Positions 57,251 to 64,000 of a stretch of DNA of 64,000 nt are shown here, one piece after another. The notes below the pieces were generated by a model. The model had not been told where the DNA came from. It was given only the letters and a program-made list of their open reading frames with translations, and did no database searches. Every line of letters starts with the position of its first letter. Position 1 is the stretch's first letter. The DNA comes from Topomyia yanbarensis (lineage: Eukaryota > Arthropoda > Insecta > Diptera > Culicidae): NCBI RefSeq assembly GCF_030247195.1, contig NC_080671.1:183313725-183377724 (forward strand). Direction: 5' to 3'. A program made the position numbers and the translations under genes.

Positions 57251-57310
57251 TCTAACATTGACTGGATAAATGTTTAATTATGGTACTGTTTCTTATTTTT
57301 GTTTTTTTCT
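57251..57310. other. Spacer before satellite array
   Basis: AT-rich, no motif. Confidence 0.3.
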
Positions 57311-59830
57311 TTCGCGGCGACACTCAAAAGAAAACGAGAATATGCAAACGATACGCGCTTAAAACAACACGTACAATAACATACAAACGCTCGAATGTTT
57401 TGCGATAATACAACCCGATTGCAAACGCGATTCTTCACACATACCTGCGCCCACGGTCTCTCAATTATATGATCCTGACAATTAAGTCCACGATGTACAA
57501 ACTGTGTCTCATGTGCCAACATATAAACACCCGCTCTCGGCCGGGAGCTTCCACACTAAAGTAAAGAACTTATATTCACTAGACAACAAGTATCATAGCG
57601 CGATAACTGTGGACCCTAGTGAGATGAATGAACCTTATTTATGTAAATTCCTGTGAAATATACACTCAACATTATGCATCAGAATGACGGTTCGTGCGAA
57701 CATTTAAAGGCCCACGCGAATATGCAAACGACTACAGAGCTATATAAGCGAACTCAAATCCTGGAAGTTATAAACATGCTAGCATACACAACATAAAAAT
57801 GCCCACTCGATCAAACACGTTAACATAGAAACGCTCGTGTCCCTCGCGATAATACAAATCTAGTCACGTATGCGATAATGTAATCGCGATCCTCTGCGCT
57901 CACCTATGCCCCCAATCTCGCATACATAGATCAAGGTGATCAACTACAAAGGTTTAGCACTAACGAGTTTATAAACACCAGCTCAAGTGTGATTACACCA
58001 ACGCCCATTCCCACGCGAACATGAATAGGTCATGTCCAGCAGCTCCTACCAAAGGTCCTAGCAGCTTAGGTCCATACCTTCAGTCTTGATTTCAAAATAA
58101 AAACAAACTCATATACACTAGAAGTCTCATGGCATCATGGCTGGATACTCAAAGGATATTGGACAACTCACTCCTTTCTAAATCTGAACCGACCACTCAA
58201 ATCAGCGCGAGTATGTAAGCGGTTACACGGGTAAACAAACGAAGTTAAACGTACGAGGTAGCATACACATGACACACACGCCAACGTGATCAAACCTGTT
58301 AACATGCAAACGCTCGAGTTCTGCGCAATAATACAGCCCTTATCACAAGCTCGAGCACATAATTGCGAGCATTCACGAAAAACGCATTTGTAATCAAGTA
58401 AATGTTTAGCACCCACAATTTATAAACGCGTTCTCAAATGCGATTATACAAACGCGCATTCCCAGGCGATCATGACTCGGTTACACTCGGAAGCCTAGCA
58501 CCCTAGGTTCATGTTTTCCGCCGTACACTCAAAATTAAACATCAAACACACGGTTCTTGTGAAAATTCAAGAATTTACGATAATGTGCCAATGTCACTAC
58601 TAGAGTGACAGGAAAAAAATGATCCCTATCGGTCCACTCCTCAGTCGATTCTGGGTCCCACAAGGAGTACTTGGACCAAATTTGAAGCAAATCGGACAAG
58701 TTTAGCTACTAGCAGTCTTCGACAAAGTTGCAGACAATTAAATTATCTTTCTTATTTTCACTTATAGTGATATTACGATGCATACGGTACCATCTAGCGG
58801 CGAAAATGCGAACTTGTGGGTTTTCTCCATGTAAATTGTCGAAGAATCCCATACAAACTTCAGGCACGTTGGTCCGGTAGCTAGACTAGTCCGATTTGCT
58901 CCAAATTTGGTCCAAGTACTCCTTGTGGGACCCGAAATCGACTGAGTGATGGGCCGGTTGAGTTTTCAAAAATTCATTATTTTTCTGGGCAGTCTAGTCA
59001 CTACGGTTATACAGGCTACACATACACTAGCACACACGACATACAAACACCCTCCCGATAAAACACGTTAACATACAATCGCTCGAACCTTCGCGATTAT
59101 CCTCATGCACCTAGGCTCGTGATCTTGCAAACATGAAAACGCCCCGGTGATTAAGTTAACGTTTTAGCACTTATAAACGCGGTCTCAAGCACGGAACTAC
59201 AAACGCCTGTTTTGTGCGATCATGTATCGTCCGGAAGACCCTACCATCGGTCCTAACAGCCTAAGCTTGGGCCTTTAATTGGGCCAATCTAATAAAAAAA
59301 AACAAAATGCTGAAGATAAACACTATACAAAACGTTCCATGGCGATATAACCGGGAAATCTAGCGATATGAGATAACTCACACTCTTCTAGCATTTGAAC
59401 CGTTCACTGAGATTTAGTATCGGATTCACAGTCCGCACGATCGGTCAAGAACGCACGTGAATTTGCGAATGACCACACGGTTATAAAATAGAATGTATAC
59501 AGACGAAGATACTTACACGCTAGCAGACGCCCAAGTAATCGAACACGTTAACATGTGAATGCTTGGGCCCTTCACGATGGTACACAAAGACGAACATTCA
59601 ATCGCAATCATACGCACACAACCACGCTCAAACTTACGCAAACACAAAAACGCACCGGCGATTTAGTTAACGCTATATAGTCTGATCAACGCGGATTCAA
59701 GCGTGAACAAATAAACGCTCATTCCCACGCAATCGTGAGTTCTTACGTCCGCACATTTGAACCATACACTCACTATCAGAATCAAAGTCACAGCCCGCTG
59801 TGATTGGCTTTAGGCAGTGTTTTAGTGGGT
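57311..59830. repeat. Satellite-like array, about 350-520 bp units, about five copies
   Basis: A landmark acgttaacat-caaacgctcga-c-ttcgcgataatacaa recurs at about 57388, 57831, 58311, 59070 and 59558. A second landmark (gtttagcac-...-tttataaacgc-gtctcaag) follows in most units, then a cattcccacgcgatcatg-like block and a (t)gaacc-tcactcaaaatca block. Copies differ considerably. Open frames are not conserved between units, so no protein is inferred. The larger gap between units three and four is explained by the MITE at 58602-59005. Confidence 0.75.
58602..59005. mobile_element. MITE nested in the satellite array
   Basis: Long inverted arms 58635-58697 and 58889-58949 share ctcagtcgatt-gggtccca, caaggagtacttggaccaaa and tttg-agcaaatcggac. 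Outer ends agtgacaggaaaaa and, inversely, agtgactagactgcccagaa are related. The interior includes accatctagcggcgaaaatg. No transposase. Confidence 0.8.
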
Positions 59831-59884
59831 GACATTTCTCGTCTCCTCTGCTTCCTAAAATATTCTATCAGGCTACTGGACAGG
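59831..59884. other. Short spacer
   Basis: No motif. Confidence 0.3.
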
Positions 59885-59935
59885 TCCATTCGGTCTAATG
59901 TGCATTCGGTCTAATATCCATTCGGATTTTTTCCT
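59885..59935. repeat. Minisatellite, CATTCGGTCTAATGT unit
   Basis: Three units of 15 bp (ccattcggtctaatgt, gcattcggtctaatat, ccattcgg). Same word family as 60243-60350 and 16720-17085. Confidence 0.8.
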
Positions 59936-60242
59936 TTTTTATTTCGACTATGTTAGTCACATTTTCTTTTTTACATTTTAACGACATTCAATTAGCTAGA
60001 GATTACTGGGTAGGGAAAGTTATGAAAATTAGAGCCATAGTACTCAAGTGAGAGCAAGGATGTGAAGTAAACAGATCGGAAAACTAGAAGTGGCAAAGTC
60101 ATTAGAACAGGCTTAATATCGTACGGGCTTAATTTTTGTCTTCTGCTAATGAGGGTCGAGCTTAGGCAGCATAACTACGAATCACCCGTGGTCACTAGCA
60201 TGTGTCCTGGTATAGATAGACAAGTCCATCTTTACCATGACA
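59936..60242. other. AT-rich spacer between two minisatellite blocks
   Basis: No motif. Both flanking arrays have the same unit, so this piece may be an insertion that split one array, or the interior of an element bounded by them. Confidence 0.35.
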
Positions 60243-60350
60243 ACCATTCGGCCTAATGTCCATTCGATCTAATGTCCATTCGGCCGAATGACCATCGGCC
60301 TAGTGACCTTCGGCCTAATGGCCTTCAATCCAATGTCCGAACACCAATAA
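60243..60350. repeat. Minisatellite, CATTCGGCCTAATGTC unit
   Basis: About seven units of 15-16 bp: cattcggcctaatgtc, cattcgatctaatgtc, cattcggccgaatgac and further diverged copies. The palindrome cattcggccgaatg occurs once intact. Confidence 0.85.
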
Positions 60351-61200
60351 AACATCAACAAAACAGCTGTTATATCCAACATAATGGTAAAATGTGTGCT
60401 TTAATCAACCGAAAGTGAAACAAAGTGTTTGCCCATCTCTATTGTCCAAGATTCCATACGATAATGATATTATTTTCCATCAAACGTAGATTTAACGTTA
60501 GTCTCTTGATCCGTCATTAACGCAGACCATTATTTTGTTTTATCTACCATTGTCACCAAGGCAAATCTGACAACACTTTCGGTCATTAACTCTGTTTGAT
60601 AAACTTACAATTACGAGCATTTCTTACATCGATGCTAATTTCAACTTTCACAGATTTTCAGATTACCTGCAATTTGCATTATTGCAAAAAAATAACCAGG
60701 TTTATTTTGGGTGTAGCGCTGGAAAGTCACCATTTGTGGTTAATCCATCGTTAACAATAACAACTACTTGTCCAGGTGCGCAATCTAAATCATTATTATT
60801 ACTCTGTTGACAGAATCTCTTTTGCACCCTTTTCCCCTACGATTGTATTGTTGTCTTAATTTTGCCACCAAAAAAACTTCTCGCTGAATTACAACCATAC
60901 CCAAGCCGCACGCTGCGAGTTTCAAGTTTTCAAGGATATTATTTTTTTTTTTGGCAATTTGAGTTATTTATTTTCTTATTCGAATCACGCAAGAAATAAG
61001 TATAGCTGGAACCAGTCGTACATTGCATAAAAAAGGAAAAAAAACTCTCATGGGCCCTTTCTCAGTCGTTGTGTTTCAAAACTTTTTGGACATCTCCTCA
61101 CTTAGTGCAAAAAGTCTTGGATCGATAGATTTTCCAAATTAAACAGTATCGAAATTCGAACAGTAGTTTACATTGAGGCCTGATTTATAAAAAAATAATA
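60351..61200. other. AT-rich non-coding stretch
   Basis: No motif recognised. Confidence 0.4.
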
Positions 61201-61454
61201 TAAGAAGAAGTGACCATCGGATCAGGCGCGGATCCAGAAAAAAATTTCCGTCCGAAATTTTTATTTTTGAATGAACATTGTACAGTACGTTATACGACAA
61301 AATCTCATTCAGTTTTGGTGGTCAAAATTGGTTTGAAATGATTTTGAGTAAAATATATATATAATATAAAATTTAAGCTAATTTAAAACTTCTCAACAAG
61401 TTAAAATAATTCGGGGGTGGAGTTCGGACCCCCTGAACCCTCTCCCTGGATCAG
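61201..61454. repeat. GGATCCAG-bearing repeat fragment
   Basis: cggatcaggcgcggatccag at 61217 and ccctctccctggatcagg at 61438, inversely related, may be the two ends of a short MITE-like repeat. Weak. Confidence 0.35.
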
Positions 61455-61722
61455 GTATGCCACATTGAAATCTGTGTTTCGGTCAAAAAAATCTTTTTAC
61501 CATCTGTGATGACCAAAACAGGAAAAAAAATCTGTGAAAATCTGTGATAAATTTCCAAAAAATCTGTGAAAAATCACAATATTTCCAAAAATCTGTGAAA
61601 ATCTGTGAAATTTTCATCAAAATGTCAAAAATCTTTCATCTGTAAAAAAGAATCTGTGATTAAAATTTGTGGAAAAAATCTGTGGCATTACAGAAAAATC
61701 TGTGAATATGGTAACCCTGCCC
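61455..61722. repeat. Element with tandem AATCTGTGA words and inverted ends
   Basis: More than ten (a)aatctgtga(a) words at variable spacing. The ends caggtatgccacattga (61452) and, read inversely, cagggttaccatattca (61719) are similar. This suggests a MITE whose interior expanded as a short tandem repeat. Confidence 0.6.
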
Positions 61723-61819
61723 TGGATCCATCACTGCATCGGATCCATGCATGTTTGATTTTTAAATTCATTTGTATTGTATTTATTTCCATTTTATTAG
61801 TTATCTAAACTTTTCAACG

Positions 61820-61862
61820 AACTAACCAATTTACTTTTCTCTCTTTCATTCCAGGTAAGCGA
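61820..61862 (+). promoter_or_regulatory. Candidate recursive (ratchet) splice site 2
   Basis: A branch-point-like ctaac (61822-61826), a pyrimidine tract (ttacttttctctctttcatt), then ccag|gtaagc, with the junction after 61854. The layout is that of a zero-length exon: a good acceptor whose first bases rebuild a GTAAG donor. Same strand and form as the site at 10901, about 51 kb upstream. Confidence 0.6.
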
Positions 61863-63620
61863 TGCGAACCATCCAATGATAAGTATACGAATCTCTCGAC
61901 TCTTATCGTAAAAGTGCGACCTCACTGGATGAAATTATCTCCCAACGACAACTCACCAGCAGAAACCTACCGGCAGGGCCCTTTTATTGTTTGTAGAGAT
62001 GTACTTTTTTGTGTTGCCCGAAAAAAAAACTTGAAAACGTGATATATTTTTTCCACCTCGGTTGACGGCATGAACCGTTAGTCGCTACCAGCACACCGCC
62101 GAGACCACGGGTCGCGGTGGCTGCCACCGGCGTCTTTGGTTGCGGCCGGAAAGTTTTGCGAGGCCAAGATCGTGAGCTTGTTTTACCGCCAACCCGCGCG
62201 ACAGACGACAATGCAGCTGCTAGAAAGTATCGTCGTCTGTTGGCGGGTAATCTCACCTTGATTAATGCAATTCAAAAGGGCCGTCCTAGGCCAGTGTTTA
62301 GTACGATCTTTCCTTTCGCTGTAATTCTGAGCAGCGGTTCGCTATCAATTTCCGTCATTAGAAGATAAGTGCCAACCGGTTTATGGGTTTGCAATTTGCA
62401 ATCATCGGGTATAATAAAAAACAAGACTCGATTCTAACATTAGATTAATGTCTTCAGCATTTCCTAGCACTCGTAAATGACAGCGATCAGCTTTTGCACC
62501 CATCAATAATTTCGCACAGGAACTACGTTGGACCCTTTAGTGCTAGACCATTAAATCTGCCATAAATTTCCAGAACAACGGATGTGCGAATGAAAGCCTC
62601 TCTTTGTTCGCTGTTTTTCGATTACTACGGCTTCATTATAGAATATATCGAATTACGTTTGTTTTCACTAGCATACGTATAAACGACCGAATTATTAACG
62701 GAACAGAAATTGCATTATTTTCCCATTCGATGTTCTCGAAGTTTATGGCAGTATTGTTCAATAGAACAATCTGATCTTACCGGAGGACTCGCCCGAAGAA
62801 CATCTTCATATTTATCAACTTTTTCGTTTCTACTTTCACACCAACAAACAGTCTCATAAACGGATTATGATCGCACATCATTGTGCAATTAGCACATGGC
62901 CGGTCGAAGCTGCTAGCGTCATAAATCAAGCTTTGAATTCTCACTGCCATTAGAATTTTTCACACTTATTTCCTGCTCTTCGTCGCTTTCCGTCTGTCGC
63001 AGAGGTTGGCCGAGAATGACTGGATCATGTTTACTTTCCAAGTTTCCACGCTTTATCACATCTGTCTGTTTAAACATAAACCTTTTCGCGAGCGTGCTGA
63101 GCCTTTGAGGACCATTTGAGACCCCTAGGGAAAGGGTCGTCTTCGGAACATTCGAGGCTTCGGGGCACATTTGAATTGAGCACAATTATTAAGCACATTA
63201 ATTGTGAAATGTTATCTAAGGTTGTGAAAATTATAATGGTTATGTTATGAGGTTGATATCGGATTATAAAAATACAAAAAAGTGCATTTAGTAAACCATT
63301 GTAAATATACATGCAAAATTAAAGAAGAGCTTCTGCAATGCTAGTATGACGGTTGGACTCTTACATTATCGTAGAATGCTGGATTCATCAATCTCTGACT
63401 GGATGAGCAGCAAATCAGGAGAACCACAGAGCAGACCTCTGGACCCTTCGATCTTCTTGTTGTTCGTCAATAATCCCTCATAATTGGATGATGCCAAAAA
63501 TTATATGTTAAATCAAATCGTTGAAAAGTGTGAGCGGAGGTGAAATATGACCCCATCATACAGCAAAACATAGCGATAGATGTGACTTCCAGTGCATAAC
63601 TGGTGAGTTTGAAACAAAAC
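61863..63620. promoter_or_regulatory. Repeat-poor segment downstream of ratchet site 2
   Basis: Balanced composition, with a GC-rich part at 62050-62300 where frames are open on both strands (61984-62256 minus, 62117-62368 plus) without motifs. No transposon recognised. Possibly regulatory. No direct evidence. Confidence 0.3.
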
Positions 63621-63621
63621 A

Positions 63622-63880
63622 CTGATTCGTTGGATGGGCCACAGCCTCTGTCCAACTAACGAATTTGATTCGCTAGTTGGACCGACTGACAAATGTCAAA
63701 AGCTCTACAAAGAAGACGTTAGTAGTGTAAAAGATTGTTAGATAGATTGTCAAAGTAAATTTGACAGGAGATTTTGGCGTTCAGATGCTTTTTAGTTGGA
63801 CAATGGTCCAACTAGCGGAGGTCCAACTAAAAAGCGGTCCAGTTGAAGAGTGTCCAGCCAGCGAATCACGACTGTATAGA
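63622..63880. mobile_element. MITE, GATTCGCTAGTTGGAC ends
   Basis: gattcgctagttggac (63667) pairs with gtccagccagcgaatc (63852-63867, two mismatches). An inner palindrome tagttggac-aatg-gtccaacta lies at 63793-63814, and an outer tgattcgttggatgg at 63622. Right end continues acgactgtata, resembling pogo/mariner-type cagtcgt termini. Non-coding. Confidence 0.65.
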
Positions 63881-64000
63881 GTCTGACCGCTTTATTAACA
63901 CTTTCATGCCCATCTTTTTTCTAGTGCATGTAGGGTTTAAGAACTATTTTTTCTTGAAAATAGTGATATCAAGAAACACGAAAAATCTTTTTTCATAAAA
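63881..64000. other. AT-rich window end
   Basis: No motif. Confidence 0.4.

Noticed and set aside
57311..59830. CRISPR-like array
   Set aside because: Units are hundreds of bp and diverged, there are no short identical repeats with unique spacers, and the host is an insect.
61984..62368. Opposed 90- and 83-codon frames as genes
   Set aside because: Both strands are open in a GC-rich patch, with no domain, and they overlap each other.

Overview
The window reads as a stretch of a large, transposon-filled mosquito genome, Aedes-like (Culicidae). The grounds are the AT-rich composition, the lack of any intact host gene, a mariner-type transposase with a DD37E spacing (a group described from mosquitoes), tRNA-derived SINEs resembling Aedes Feilai-type elements, and remnants of several non-LTR retrotransposon groups (R1-like, LOA/I-like, CR1/Jockey-like) alongside many small inverted-repeat elements (MITEs). 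No bacterial, phage, rRNA or CRISPR signal was seen. Family names come from motif recognition, not database searches.

Layout. 1-9.7 kb: hAT-, pogo- and CR1/Jockey-like remnants, a three-module repeated element (4190-5572) and a small unrecognised coding relic (6735-7008). 9.7-12.2 kb: mostly unique sequence with a textbook recursive splice site (about 10901). 12.2-16 kb: two plus-strand LOA/I-like LINE remnants with a minus-strand LINE fragment between them. 16.2-20.4 kb: SINE piece, a 15-bp minisatellite and a nearly complete mariner (18048-19783) with TIRs and TA duplications. 20.3-24.5 kb: unique DNA, an unrecognised broken coding region on the minus strand (21203-22390), a retro-relic with a 3' hairpin and a pogo-like transposase tail. 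26.2-29.95 kb: the largest element, a 5'-truncated R1-like LINE on the minus strand, dead at its zinc knuckles and RT catalytic box. 31.3 kb: minus-strand SINE. 31.7-33.2, 37.5-39.9, 52.5-53.3 and 62-63.3 kb: GC-richer, repeat-poor islands resembling cis-regulatory DNA. 33.6-36.4 kb: a second degraded R1-like LINE with a repeated 3' tail. 40.2-41.4 kb: a piggyBac-like non-autonomous element beside a fold-back element. 42.3-43.1 kb: tandem array ending in a perfect palindrome. 44.45 kb: SINE with a perfect target-site duplication. 45.4-46.7 kb: ORF1-like retro-relic between duplicated flanks. 48.5-50.9 kb: cluster of MITEs. 55-57.25 kb: two LINE remnants. 57.3-59.8 kb: satellite-like array carrying a nested MITE. 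61.86 kb: a second recursive splice site. 63.6-63.9 kb: terminal MITE.

The best single explanation, which is inference, is that most or all of the window lies inside one very long plus-strand intron. Two plus-strand ratchet-type sites about 51 kb apart (pyrimidine tract-CAG|GTAAG) would let it be removed in steps, with the repeat-poor islands as candidate enhancers and everything else as layered transposon insertions. No gene network can be reconstructed because no intact protein-coding gene was found.
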